A stretch of DNA of 64,000 bases from Ciceribacter ferrooxidans (GTDB lineage Bacteria; Pseudomonadota; Alphaproteobacteria; Rhizobiales; Rhizobiaceae): positions 1 to 64,000 of the forward strand of contig NZ_SDVB01000248.1 of the NCBI RefSeq assembly GCF_004137355.1, read 5' to 3'. The notes beneath the pieces are model-generated. The model made no database searches. It was not told the origin of the DNA and saw nothing but the letters and a program-made list of their open reading frames with translations. This document shows positions 28,274-36,946 of this stretch, in pieces (position 1 is the first letter of the stretch; every line of letters starts with the position of its first letter). The position numbers and the translations under genes were made by a program.

Positions 28274-28411
28274 GCGGCGGCGGACCAGTCCGTGGCGATC
28301 GAGAACCGCATGCACCGTGCTTGTCGAGCGGATGCACACGTCGCCTGCAAGCTTGCGCGCTAGGAGTTCCTTGATTTTGCGCGCTCCCCATTCTTCGATG
28401 CGGTGAGCCAC
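28274..28411 (-). pseudogene. IS481-like transposase fragment
   Basis: About 46 residues read EEWGARKIKELLARKL and STVHAVLDRHGLVRRR, the conserved HTH/linker of IS481-type transposases (usual form: HPxWGARKIRELL...STIHAVLDRHGLV). Nothing recognisable as the DDE catalytic domain follows. The rest of 27800-28450 shows no convincing gene, so this stretch appears to be decayed insertion-sequence debris. Confidence 0.65.
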
Positions 28412-28454
28412 TCGTCAGTCTTTCCTGCAATGACCGGTCGGGCATGTCTGATCC

Positions 28455-29210
28455 TTAGCCGTGATATTGGTCGGCCGCCGGCTGTGCGAGCGCGGCCGGC
28501 GCCGGCGCCCGCGCCTCGATCCGCAGCCGGTGAAATAGGAGAACGTGGCCGAATAGCGCCGTCGTGACGAAGACGGTAGGCACGAAGATGTAGGGGAATT
28601 CCGCGATGAACCTTGCCGAGGGCTCGTTTATGAACAGCCGGAGGGGACCCGGCATCGAGGTCAGCGCTGTGCCAACGACGTTAAGGAGCAGCGTGAGCCC
28701 GACCCAGTTCCAAGCGAGGAGCAGCCAGCGCGGAGCTTTGCCGCGCGCCGCCAGCCACGCGACGGGGATAGCGGTCAATCCAGTCAGGATGTCGAAATTC
28801 CTGCCGAGATATGTGAGCTGTATCGGCGCGAGGCCTTCGCTGTAAAGTTCGTGCAACAAAAGCTCGACTGGAATGCGGAACGCCTGGAAACCGACGAGCG
28901 CTGCGATCGGGAGGCCGAGCGCCAGCCGCCGGCCATAAGGCGATATTGACCCGACGATGAGCGTGAACACGGCATGCGGAAGGATGAACAGCATCAGATA
29001 AGGCGGCGTCGCATCGAAATTGGCGAGGAGACCCGACGCTGACGCGGCGGCGGAGAGCGCGAGAAGCGCCGCGAGCACAATAGCGACGCGCAATGTCATG
29101 CCGCGGGCCTGATTGGGAGAAAGTCCCGTGTTCCGTGCCGCAAGCCACGCCACGACGAGGTGGCCCAGGATGACAATGAGCACGAGCGAGACGACAAGGG
29201 TCGGCGTCAT
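28455..29210 (-). CDS. Integral membrane protein, unknown function (paralogue 2)
   Basis: A 251-residue protein with seven or so hydrophobic segments and no recognised catalytic motif. The start at ATG 29210 (MTPTLVVSLVLIVILG) is preferred over the longer open frame. It shares a layout and a C-terminal block with its upstream neighbour: MPGPLRLF...PSAR...EFPYIFVPT...H..LFHRLR compared with LPGPLYTF...PDAR...EFPLVLAPT...H..VLWNGMR. The pair therefore arose by duplication. Divergence from a TetR gene suggests a regulated export, sensing or stress role, but the function is not known. Confidence 0.75.
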   Translation of the reverse strand: MTPTLVVSLVLIVILGHLVVAWLAARNTGLSPNQARGMTLRVAIVLAALLALSAAASASGLLANFDATPPYLMLFILPHAVFTLIVGSISPYGRRLALGLPIAALVGFQAFRIPVELLLHELYSEGLAPIQLTYLGRNFDILTGLTAIPVAWLAARGKAPRWLLLAWNWVGLTLLLNVVGTALTSMPGPLRLFINEPSARFIAEFPYIFVPTVFVTTALFGHVLLFHRLRIEARAPAPAALAQPAADQYHG

Positions 29211-29220
29211 GAATGAATCC

Positions 29221-29994
29221 TCAAATCGAGCTTCGTGTTGAGGCGCTTGGAGTCTGAGTGGAGGGCCGCTCGCCGCGCATGCCGTTCCACAGCACGGCCG
29301 CGTGAACGGCGTTGGTGAAGATGAAGAGCGGCACGATGAGAGTGGGCGCCAGCACCAGCGGGAACTCGAACAGAACGCGGGCGTCGGGTGCCCTCGCAAA
29401 AGTGTAAAGCGGACCGGGCAGTCCCATCTGCATGAGCAGCGGCGCGCTCGGCACGATCACGGCGATGCCGATGATGTTCCAGACGATCAGTGTCCGGCGG
29501 GACAATCCGCCCTTTGGCCACAAGACGCCGACCAGCAGCGCTGAGGCGCCAAAGAGCAGATCGGGAATGCCGACCGGGAGAGCGAAGGATGCCGGCAATA
29601 CTCCGGCGAACCCTTTGGCCACTCCGCCGATCGCCGCGATCCGCAGCCCATGGATGAGAACCATGGCTCGGGCGGGAAGATGGGCGCCGATCGCCCAGAG
29701 CGCGCGCCGGAAGGCGGGCACGCCAAGTAGCAAAGCTCCCGAAATCGCGAAGGGGATCATCGGAACCCAGAAGCCCGGCAAGACGGCGAAGAAGCCTTCT
29801 TTCCGAAAAAATCCGCCCACGGAGAGCTGGGCGATGGCGATTCCGAGCACGGCGAGCGAGCAGAGCCACAAAGCGACAGTGGCGAGCTCGATGCCCCCGA
29901 TATGTCCGCGTGAGCGAACAATCAACGCCGCGGACAGCCAGAAGCCGCCAAGGAGGGCGGCGAGAAGGGGCGTGGCTGAGAAATGGGACATCAT
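29221..29994 (-). CDS. Integral membrane protein, unknown function (paralogue 1)
   Basis: A 257-residue protein with about seven membrane segments, starting MMSHFSATPLLAALLGGFW. It is ten bases upstream of its paralogue and transcribed with it. No channel, transporter or enzyme signature is evident; the conserved LPGPL-x(4-5)-F and EFP-x(5)-PT blocks are near the C-terminus. The gene faces a TetR regulator across 134 bases containing an 18-bp palindrome (30058-30075), so its expression is probably repressed until an unknown ligand appears. Confidence 0.75.
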   Translation of the reverse strand: MMSHFSATPLLAALLGGFWLSAALIVRSRGHIGGIELATVALWLCSLAVLGIAIAQLSVGGFFRKEGFFAVLPGFWVPMIPFAISGALLLGVPAFRRALWAIGAHLPARAMVLIHGLRIAAIGGVAKGFAGVLPASFALPVGIPDLLFGASALLVGVLWPKGGLSRRTLIVWNIIGIAVIVPSAPLLMQMGLPGPLYTFARAPDARVLFEFPLVLAPTLIVPLFIFTNAVHAAVLWNGMRGERPSTQTPSASTRSSI

Positions 29995-30057
29995 GCAGGG
30001 CTCATTTGTCGAGGTGGTTGCCGCCGCAGGCGGGCGGAGCTACTTTAAATGTCGATC

Positions 30058-30075
30058 ATCATCTAAATAGATGAT
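30058..30075. promoter_or_regulatory. TetR-type operator, perfect inverted repeat
   Basis: ATCATCT-AAAT-AGATGAT is a perfect seven-base inverted repeat in the divergent promoter region between the membrane-protein pair and the TetR gene. Its size, symmetry and position are those of a TetR-family operator controlling both directions. Confidence 0.72.
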
Positions 30076-30128
30076 AGAGGTAATCTAAAATGTCAAGGCT
30101 CGCCGTGACATCGGAGGAAAACAGAGCA

Positions 30129-30698
30129 ATGCGTGTGTCGAAGAAAGCCATGGCCGAACATCATCAGGCCATCGTCAGCGCGGCGGCGCGGCTGTTTCGC
30201 GAAGAGGGAATTGGTCGCACCAGCGTGGCAGAGGTTATGCAGGCCGCCGGGCTGACGCATGGCGGCTTCTATCGACATTTCGACTCGAAAGAGGCGCTCG
30301 TTGCCGAAGCCGTAACTGCGGCGTTTGACGAATTCGTCGAATGGTTGGCGTCAAGGAAGGAAAAGAATGGGGCTGGCGACGCGGTCGCTACCTTCTCGGA
30401 GCGATATCTGTCCGACGCTCATTTCAAGCGCCCGGGCCAGGGATGCCCGATCCCCACGTTCGGCATCGATCTCGCGCGCGAAGACCAAGACGCCCGAAAG
30501 CCGTTCGCCGAGGGCGTCGAAAGGCTGGTCGCCGCGCTCGCTGATGGGATGAGGGGCAATAGCCGCCAGCGCCGGGCGGCCGCGATGCGTCGGCTCGCCA
30601 CCTTGGCGGGAGCCATTGTCATTGCTCGAGCGGTCGATCGCGAATTGGCCGCGGAAGTTCTCGCCGCCTGTCGGGGTCCAGAAAGCGAAAAGGTGTAA
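30129..30698 (+). CDS. TetR/AcrR-family transcriptional regulator
   Basis: About 189 residues. The N-terminal HTH (AAARLFREEGIGRTSVAEVMQAAGLTHGGFYRHFDSKEAL in the first third) is typical TetR; the C-terminal part resembles regulators of the AcrR/YxaF-like type with a GQGCPIPTFG loop. I start at ATG 30129, preceded by a GGAGGA site; ATG 30090 is in frame but adds 13 unlikely residues. It most likely binds the palindrome at 30058-30075 and represses the two divergent membrane-protein genes. Confidence 0.88.
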   Translation: MRVSKKAMAEHHQAIVSAAARLFREEGIGRTSVAEVMQAAGLTHGGFYRHFDSKEALVAEAVTAAFDEFVEWLASRKEKNGAGDAVATFSERYLSDAHFKRPGQGCPIPTFGIDLAREDQDARKPFAEGVERLVAALADGMRGNSRQRRAAAMRRLATLAGAIVIARAVDRELAAEVLAACRGPESEKV

Positions 30699-31516
30699 AG
30701 GCGCTCGTCGAACTTTGAGGCGACGGTAAGCCGGCGAAGCGCATCGCAGAAGGGGAAGTGATGAAAAGTGCAAGGACCAACAGACGCATGTGCCTTCCCG
30801 GCCCGCGTGCGAGCCGCGGAATGCTCAAACGCCTCGCGTCAATCAAGGCGCTGCGGCCGGCCGCATTTTCACTCGAGGAATGAGACTAGGTGGCCCCCGC
30901 AGGGTCGCGGTTGCTTGCCACCCGATCATGCATAGCGCTCTGTCAGCTGCGTATCTGCTTCGGGAAAAATCCTAGTCGCAAACGTCATGACCATGTAAGG
31001 CGTTTGCTTCCGCGATCTGCCGGTTATGGTCGCTCTCCCGTCAGTCACCGTCGCCGCCCACCGCATCACAGATGTCGTTGGCGGCGGTGCGGCACTGGTA
31101 GTCTTCACGCGCCACCTGCCGCCCAATCTGGCGAGCGATATCGGACACGAGGCGATTGGGCCCTTCAGGGGCTAACAGGGCTGTCGTGTGTTCACTTGGA
31201 TCGGGGGTGGTTTTGCCCCGGGGTTCGGGACCCCTTCGCCGCTTGCGGGCGTCATGTCCGTTTCCATTCGCTCCTCTTCACGATCCATTTCGCACCTGCA
31301 TCTGTCTCGTGCCGGCCATCAAAGACCGTCGAAACGCCGGTGGGAAGGGAGAACTTCCCCTGCATCGTACGGCCGACAAGCGCGTGCGGAAAAGACTTGT
31401 AAGATGCACCAATCGTTACGATGCCTACAGGAACGGTAGCGATCTGCCGCAAGGGATCCTCGCCGGGCGGAAGTCTCCCCGATCCAGAACGCGGCAAAGA
31501 GCCTCGCCGCGCGCCT
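30699..31516. other. Gene-poor stretch
   Basis: About 820 bases between the TetR gene and the kinase remnant. Several short open frames exist on both strands (for example 31026-31175 plus and 31252-31497 minus), but none has a ribosome site plus a recognisable family. Together with the adjacent kinase remnant this looks like a decayed segment. No repeats or RNA genes were recognised. Confidence 0.5.
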
Positions 31517-31973
31517 TCACGTGCCGTGAGGCGTGCTTACCAGCACGGAGGTGGCCCGGTTCGCCGAAACCAGCGCCGAACGGATATCCTTTCCACACGC
31601 AAGTTCAGCCGCGAGGACGCCTGTGAACTCGTCGCCCGCGCCGCGGGTGCTCACCAGTTTTGCCTTGACCGCCTCAACTGAAAACTCTTCGCCTTCCTTC
31701 GTCGCATGCCACCCCTTGCCCCCCGCCGTCACGACCACGACGGGGACCGGCCGGCCAGCTGCTTGGCTGCACCAAGCGCTCCCGCCAAGGTATCGATCAC
31801 CGGGACCTGGGCCAGTTGTTCGGCCTCGATGGCGTTTACGACGATCACATCGACGATCTGCGCGAGATCGTCCGACAACGTCCGCGCCGGTGCCGCATTG
31901 AGCACGAGCTGACCTCCGGCGGCTTTCATCGCCCGGGCGGCCGAGACGCTTATGATATCGTCAGCCACGTACC
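31517..31973 (-). pseudogene. PfkB/ribokinase-family kinase remnant
   Basis: The C-terminal half of a sugar kinase is visible in two frames. The first reads AARAMKAAGGQLVLNAAPAR and VDVIVVNAIEAEQL. After a one-base frameshift near 31740-31757, the second reads VVTAGGKGW and STRGAGDEFTGVLAAELA, the PfkB signature containing the catalytic Asp and GAGD anion hole. The N-terminal half is missing, and the fragment abuts the amidase stop. It is non-functional. It may once have been a downstream gene of the operon or brought in by rearrangement. Confidence 0.75.
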
Positions 31974-33325
31974 GTTTCCTCCGCCGCGACTGCGATCGAC
32001 AGGAGATGTTCGTCAGTGTTCGGCAGGCCTGAAAGCAGGCAGCCGACGGGCATGCCGGCGTCGCCCGTGCCGCAGGGGATGGAAACGCCGCACCAGTCGA
32101 GGAAATTGCCGATCTGGGTGTTGCGCAGCGTCTTGCCGTTAGCCGCGAAGAAGGCCGCATCGTCGGTGAGAAGGCTTTCGATGGTCGGCGCGACATGGGG
32201 GAGCGTCGGGGAAACGAGGATATCTCCCGGTGCAACTGAGCGGGCCATTTCCGCGATCATGCGCTGGCGGACCTGAAGGATATGGATGTAGTCGGGGGCG
32301 GTGATCTTCTGGCCAGTCAGCGAGCGCGAGACGACGCGCGGGTCCATGCCGCGGGCGTCCTCGCCGTGCAGCCGCTCGCGATGCAGCGCATAGGCTTCGG
32401 CCGTGACGAGGGCGCCCCTTTCGGTGATTATTTCGAAGAGTTGCGCAAAGATCGGGAAGGCCTGCCGGCGGATGCGCGCGCCGGCCCTGGAAAGCCTTTC
32501 GAGCGTGGCTTCGAAGGCCATGGCGGCACCGTCCTCGATGCCGTCGAAGAAGACGGTTTCCGGCACGACGAGCGACTGTCCCTCAAGCGTTCCCCTGACA
32601 ACCTCGGAGGATGTCCGCCCGCGCATGGCGGCATCGACCCAGACCGCGTCCTGCACGGTGTGGCAGAGGGGTCCGAGCGCATCGAGGCTGGTTGCGAGCG
32701 GAAATACGCCGTCCATGGCGTAGCGCCCGCGGGTTCCCTTGTAGCCGACGATGCCGTTGAAAGCCGCGGGGATGCGGATCGATCCGCCCGTATCCGTGCC
32801 CATGGCGACCGGCACGAGGCCTCCGGCGACGGAAACGCCGGCCCCCGAGGAGGAGCCGCCGGGAACGCGGGGAACGTCGGTGGAGGCGGGGTTCTTCGGC
32901 GTGCCGTAATGCGGGTTGATGCCGATGCCAGAAAAGGCGAATTCGCTCATATTAGTGCGGCCGACGGCGATCATGCCGGCCTGTTTCAGCGTGGTGACGA
33001 TGGCGGCATCCGTGGTTGCCGGCGGGTTCTTTGCCAGCACCGTCGATCCCGCCGTGGTGGTGAGGCCTTCCATGTCGAAAAGGTCTTTCCAGGCGACTGG
33101 GATGCCGTCGAGAATGCCGAGCGAACGGCCCTCGGCAAGCCGCTTTGCAGACTGGTCCGCCTCGGCGAGAGCCCTTTCAGGCGTCAGTACGGTGAAGATC
33201 GACTGGTCCGCATGGGTGCGGATAGCATCCAGCGTCTCCTCGGCAAGCTGGCGCGGATCGAGCGCGCCCGTCTGGATAAGTGCGGAAAGCTGCGCGACCG
33301 ATTTGCCAAGATGCCCCATATCCAT
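31961..33325 (-). CDS. Amidase-signature-family hydrolase (possible half-amidase)
   Basis: A 454-residue amidase-signature enzyme that hydrolyses amides to acid plus ammonia. The catalytic triad is recognisable: Lys in PVAWKDLFD (about residue 78), the cis-Ser and nucleophile Ser in VPGGSSSGAGVSVAGG and TDTGGSIRIPA (about 150-185). Length is normal. It is the last intact gene of the 43880-31961 operon. Because the operon also has a cyclic-imide-hydrolase-like protein, I infer it acts as a half-amidase, opening succinamate-like half-amides to dicarboxylates. Another amide or a hydantoin-derived substrate is possible. Confidence 0.88.
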   Translation of the reverse strand: MDMGHLGKSVAQLSALIQTGALDPRQLAEETLDAIRTHADQSIFTVLTPERALAEADQSAKRLAEGRSLGILDGIPVAWKDLFDMEGLTTTAGSTVLAKNPPATTDAAIVTTLKQAGMIAVGRTNMSEFAFSGIGINPHYGTPKNPASTDVPRVPGGSSSGAGVSVAGGLVPVAMGTDTGGSIRIPAAFNGIVGYKGTRGRYAMDGVFPLATSLDALGPLCHTVQDAVWVDAAMRGRTSSEVVRGTLEGQSLVVPETVFFDGIEDGAAMAFEATLERLSRAGARIRRQAFPIFAQLFEIITERGALVTAEAYALHRERLHGEDARGMDPRVVSRSLTGQKITAPDYIHILQVRQRMIAEMARSVAPGDILVSPTLPHVAPTIESLLTDDAAFFAANGKTLRNTQIGNFLDWCGVSIPCGTGDAGMPVGCLLSGLPNTDEHLLSIAVAAEETVRG

Positions 33326-33340
33326 GCCCTTTTTTCAAGC

Positions 33341-34561
33341 TTATCGACCGACGAGCTGCATCCAGCGCCGGACGAGATAGTTATGTTCGTCCATCGTGGT
33401 GTTCCACACCGCGATGGAGTTGGCTCTTTGCCAGTAGGAACCGCCGCTGCGCAGCGAGCCCGCCCGAATGCGGATGCCGCCGTCCGGGCCGGGCAGATCC
33501 TCGGTCGCGGGACGGCCGGCATACCAGTAGTTCCACTCGGCGTCGCTCATGTAGCTGCGCGAGCGCTCCGGCGTCGAAATGTAATAGCCCTGCCGGGCGA
33601 CCACCGCACCCGGCCAGCCGGAAAGCCACCAGTTGAGATAGTCGTAGGCCGCATCGAGCGTTCGCCCGGCAAGCTGGCGCGAAAGGCAGAGGCCGCCATG
33701 CCAGGCGCGGTATCCCTCGGCCGGCACGGCCTGATCGACCGGCAGGCCCTGTCCCTGCAGGATCGTCGTGCCGGTCGACCACATGCTCTGGATTTCCGTC
33801 TCGTGCCGCATCATCAGCTGCGCCGCTTCTTCCGCCGTGCGCCAGAAGGCGCGGAAGAAGCCGCTGCGCTTCTTTTCGGCGAGAAGATCGATCAGCCGGT
33901 CGATTTCCGCGACCGTCATGTTGCCGATGTTTTCAAAGCGCATCAGCCCGGCGGATTGGGCGGCGAGCGCTGCATCGAAAATGCCGATGGCCGGTTCGTC
34001 CACCAGCGCCACCCGCCCGGCCCAGCGCTCGTCGAACAGGCTCGCCCAGCTTTCCACCTCGGAGGGCGCCTTCACCAGATCCGTGCGATAGGCGAAGCTG
34101 TCGAAGTTATGGTGGGTCGGCAGCATGGAGATGAGCGAGGTCGGGGTCTCGCCGAGCTCGAGATTCGGCTGCACGAAGAGCTTCTTCACCGGCGCGTCGC
34201 CCTGCCCGAGCCGCGCATTCGGCGCGATGCGGCCTGTCTTGGTGAGGTCGGTGATTTCGTCCCACAGCGCGATGCGGTTGATGTCGATCGGCTGGATCGC
34301 CCGCCAGTACCAGACGATATCGAGATTGTGGAAGCACTGGTCGTAGATGTCGTAGCCGCCGGGATCCTGCGCCGCCTTGTGCTGGGTTGTCAGGAAGTCG
34401 TTGTTGTCGAAGGCGATTTCGATGCCGAGGTCCTTTTCCGCGCCGACGCGCAGCTCTTCCAGCAGCGAGATTGCCGTGCCGAGCACTCGAAGCTTCGGCC
34501 GGCCGGCCGTTGCCAGCGCGGGCGTGGCGAGTTGGGACACCGCAGATCTGGATTTTCTCAT
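33341..34561 (-). CDS. PotD-like substrate-binding protein without clear signal peptide
   Basis: A 406-residue relative of spermidine/putrescine-binding proteins. It resembles the operon's other binding protein (38148-39380): both have QGYY, a WYxGxP block, a GGS block and a final NYLV/DHLV...W motif. The N-terminus (MRKSRSAVSQLATPALATAG) has only a short, weak hydrophobic stretch, so a normal Sec or Tat signal is not evident. The start lies ten bases after the COG0523 stop, leaving little room for an upstream alternative. It could be exported inefficiently, act in the cytoplasm, or have lost its leader. Confidence 0.82.
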   Translation of the reverse strand: MRKSRSAVSQLATPALATAGRPKLRVLGTAISLLEELRVGAEKDLGIEIAFDNNDFLTTQHKAAQDPGGYDIYDQCFHNLDIVWYWRAIQPIDINRIALWDEITDLTKTGRIAPNARLGQGDAPVKKLFVQPNLELGETPTSLISMLPTHHNFDSFAYRTDLVKAPSEVESWASLFDERWAGRVALVDEPAIGIFDAALAAQSAGLMRFENIGNMTVAEIDRLIDLLAEKKRSGFFRAFWRTAEEAAQLMMRHETEIQSMWSTGTTILQGQGLPVDQAVPAEGYRAWHGGLCLSRQLAGRTLDAAYDYLNWWLSGWPGAVVARQGYYISTPERSRSYMSDAEWNYWYAGRPATEDLPGPDGGIRIRAGSLRSGGSYWQRANSIAVWNTTMDEHNYLVRRWMQLVGR

Positions 34562-34570
34562 GCGCGCGGA

Positions 34571-35629
34571 CTACCGGTTCTGTCTCATTATCGGCGTCGG
34601 GCCGTGGGTGGGTTCGGATGAGACGACCGCAAACGCTTCGAAGGACCGTTTCAACAATTTCGGATCGAGACCGTCAACAATAAAGACGATGTGGGAACGG
34701 CGATCCTCCGAGGGCCAGCCCCCCATGTGGACCGGGGTGTGCACCAGATGCTGGACGCCGTGGATGGCGACCGGCCTTTTCTCTCCGGCAATGTTGAGGA
34801 TGCCCTTCACCCGAAGCACGCGGTCGCCATGGCGGTTGAGCAGCATGGTGAGCCAGATGCCGAAGGCGGTCCAGTCGATGGCGTGGTCGATGGTGATGAC
34901 GAAGGAGCGGAAGGCGGCGCTGTGGGCCTCGCCGCTCGCCGTCACCAGTTCGCGGCTGTCCTCGCAGTAGAAGCCGCTTATCGATTGCAGGCCGTTGCCA
35001 CGGGTGGCGTCGGAGGAGCCGACGAGGGCGGCGACCGAGAGATCCTCGTCATGCACGTCGATCACGGTCGCATCGGGGTTGAGCTGGCGCAGGCGTTTTT
35101 CAAGGGCCTCGGCGGCTTCCGCGCCGGCGAGATCGGTCTTCGTCAGCACCAGCCAGTCGGCGATCGCCGCCTGACGGTTGGATTCCACGTAGACGTCGAG
35201 ATTGCCTTCGCCGTTTACCGCATCGACTGTCGTGATGACGTTTCCGGGTCTGAAGTGATGCCGTAGCACCGGATCGGCCTTGATGGTGGAAAGCGTGGGG
35301 AAGGGATCGGCCAGGCCCGTGCTTTCGATCATCACCCGCGAGAAGGCGGGGATGAGGCCGCGTTCGCGGCGCGACTGCAGGTCCCGCAGGGCGTCGACCA
35401 GTTCGCCGCGCACGGTGCAGCAGATGCAGCCGGATTGCAGCAGCATCATGTTCTCGTCGATGCGCTCGACAAGATGATGGTCGAGCCCGGCCTCGCCGAA
35501 CTCGTTGATGAGAACGGCGGTATCGGCGAGCGCCGGATCGGCGAGCATCCGGCGAAGCAGCGTGGTTTTGCCGGAGCCGAGGAAACCGGTCAACAAGTTG
35601 ACAGCTGTAAACTGTGGAATCTCAGACAC
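34571..35629 (-). CDS. COG0523 (CobW/P47K-like) GTPase, putative metallochaperone
   Basis: A 352-residue G3E GTPase. Visible motifs are Walker A GFLGSGKTT (about residues 15-23), NEFGE (switch), the metal-binding CxCC motif GCICCT (about 68-73), Walker B IESTGLADP and the base-recognition LTKTD. It ends in the usual CobW C-terminal domain. Such proteins deliver Zn, Co or Fe to partner enzymes. It overlaps the small CxxC gene by eight bases and lies among hydrolases, so a metal-dependent enzyme of this operon is the likely client. Confidence 0.92.
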   Translation of the reverse strand: MSEIPQFTAVNLLTGFLGSGKTTLLRRMLADPALADTAVLINEFGEAGLDHHLVERIDENMMLLQSGCICCTVRGELVDALRDLQSRRERGLIPAFSRVMIESTGLADPFPTLSTIKADPVLRHHFRPGNVITTVDAVNGEGNLDVYVESNRQAAIADWLVLTKTDLAGAEAAEALEKRLRQLNPDATVIDVHDEDLSVAALVGSSDATRGNGLQSISGFYCEDSRELVTASGEAHSAAFRSFVITIDHAIDWTAFGIWLTMLLNRHGDRVLRVKGILNIAGEKRPVAIHGVQHLVHTPVHMGGWPSEDRRSHIVFIVDGLDPKLLKRSFEAFAVVSSEPTHGPTPIMRQNR

Positions 35630-35954
35630 TTCGTTCGCCCTCCAGCCGGGTGACGAGACCCGGATCGAGAGGGTCGCAGGGCCGGCCGATCATGCGTTCG
35701 GCGGCGGGCCAGAGATGGCCGAGATCCTCGACCACTTCGCTCTTGCCGGTCTTGTTGGCAAGCACGAAGGAAGATCCCTGCCAGTCGGAAAGCGTGAGCC
35801 CGTAGGCCGCAAGGATGCGGTTGGCGGCGGCGACGCGGTTCGCCCGTTCCCGGCGGCGATCGATCCGCTCGACATTGCGGGTGAAGACGCCGGGCCTTGC
35901 CGCCGCATCGGACCAGTGTTCCGCGCCGCCAAGGACGCCACAAAGCGAGCACAT
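35622..35954 (-). CDS. Small CxxC protein, unknown function
   Basis: A 110-residue soluble protein starting MCSLCGVLGG, so the CxxC lies at residues 2-5. It continues with charged helices and a conserved-looking end (GHLWPAAERMIGRPCDPLDPGLVTRLEGE). A GGAGG site sits six bases before the ATG. A longer open frame covering part of the hydrolase gene upstream is rejected. It overlaps the COG0523 gene by eight bases, so the two are translationally coupled. I do not recognise the family. The CxxC suggests metal or thiol chemistry, for example a metal donor or adaptor for the GTPase. Confidence 0.72.
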   Translation of the reverse strand: MCSLCGVLGGAEHWSDAAARPGVFTRNVERIDRRRERANRVAAANRILAAYGLTLSDWQGSSFVLANKTGKSEVVEDLGHLWPAAERMIGRPCDPLDPGLVTRLEGERSV

Positions 35955-36025
35955 CCTGCTGCCTCCGGTTTGGAATGCGCCGGCCCTCTTAAAGGCCGGC
36001 GCGATTATACCTATTGCCGCCGGGC

Positions 36026-36907
36026 TTACTTCTTGCGCGGGAAGCGCTTGGCGAAGTCGTCGGCGATTTCGTTCATGGTAACGAATTTCACGCCCGGATG
36101 CTTGCTCATGTGTGCGTAAAGACGTTCCAGCATCATCAGAACCTGCGGGCGGCCGGCGACATCGGGATGGATGGTGATCGGGAAGACGGCGTAATCCATC
36201 TCGCGGTAGACCCAGTCGAACTGGTCGCGCCACATTTGCTCGATATCGCGCGGATTGACGAAGCCGTGGCTGTTCGGCGACTTCTTGATGAACATCATCG
36301 GCGGCAGGTCGTCGAGATACCAGCTTGCCGGGATTTCGATCAGGTCCGTCTCGACGCCGCGCTTCAGTGGGATCATCCACTCGGACGGCTTCTTCGAATA
36401 GTCGATCTTGGTCCAGCTGTCGCCGACACGCACGTAATAGGGCGTGAAGTCGTTGTGCATCAGGGAGTGGTCGTACTTGATGCCGCGTTCCAGGAGCAAC
36501 TCGTTGGTGACGTTGGAGAACTCCCACCACGGCGCGACGTAACCGGTCGGCCGCTTGCCCGAAAGCTGGGTGACGAGATCGATGCACTTGTCGAGGATCT
36601 CGATCTCCTGCTCGCGGGTCATGGCGATCGGGTTTTCATGGCTGTAGCCGTGAATGCCGATTTCATGGCCGGCTTCCGCAACTGCCTTCATCTGCTCCGG
36701 GAAGGTCTCGATGGAGTGGCCGGGGATGAACCATGTGGTCTTGATGCCGAAGCGTTCGAAAAGCTTCAGGAGACGCATCGAGCCGACTTCGCCGGCAAAC
36801 AGGCCGCGCGAGATGTCGTCCGGCGAATCCTCGCCGCCATAGGAGCCGAGCCAGCCGGCGACCGCATCGACGTCGATGCCGAAGCTGCAGAGAATTTCCT
36901 TTGCCAT
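36026..36907 (-). CDS. NodB-fold hydrolase (cyclic imide hydrolase / HpPgdA type)
   Basis: A 293-residue polysaccharide-deacetylase-fold protein. The Asp motif is [18 protein letters not shown] (about residues 10-27) and the metal-binding His pair is in [12 protein letters not shown] (about 80-91), with a later HSLMHNDF block. This is the subfamily of Helicobacter HpPgdA and the bacterial cyclic imide hydrolases (imidases), which are about the same length, and not of secreted chitin deacetylases. There is no signal peptide, so it acts in the cytoplasm. Next to an amidase and a transporter it most likely opens an imide or hydantoin-like ring. PuuE-type allantoinase is the main alternative. Confidence 0.85.
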   Translation of the reverse strand: MAKEILCSFGIDVDAVAGWLGSYGGEDSPDDISRGLFAGEVGSMRLLKLFERFGIKTTWFIPGHSIETFPEQMKAVAEAGHEIGIHGYSHENPIAMTREQEIEILDKCIDLVTQLSGKRPTGYVAPWWEFSNVTNELLLERGIKYDHSLMHNDFTPYYVRVGDSWTKIDYSKKPSEWMIPLKRGVETDLIEIPASWYLDDLPPMMFIKKSPNSHGFVNPRDIEQMWRDQFDWVYREMDYAVFPITIHPDVAGRPQVLMMLERLYAHMSKHPGVKFVTMNEIADDFAKRFPRKK

Positions 36908-36946
36908 GTGAAGAACCTCCTGTCGTGTCTTCTTATTGAATGGGTA

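Noticed and set aside
30926-31497. Short open frames on both strands between the TetR gene and the kinase remnant
   Set aside because: No ribosome site, no family resemblance and adjacent to decayed sequence; treated as non-coding debris.
32282-34621. Very long plus-strand open frame (779 codons) opposite the amidase and binding-protein genes
   Set aside because: It is antisense to two well-supported genes and has no family features; long antisense frames are common with GC-rich codon use. The same applies to 17534-19399, 38919-41036, 61712-63121 and similar frames.
35622-36587. Long form of the small CxxC protein
   Set aside because: The first 211 codons are a shadow of the NodB-fold hydrolase; GGAGG precedes ATG 35954.
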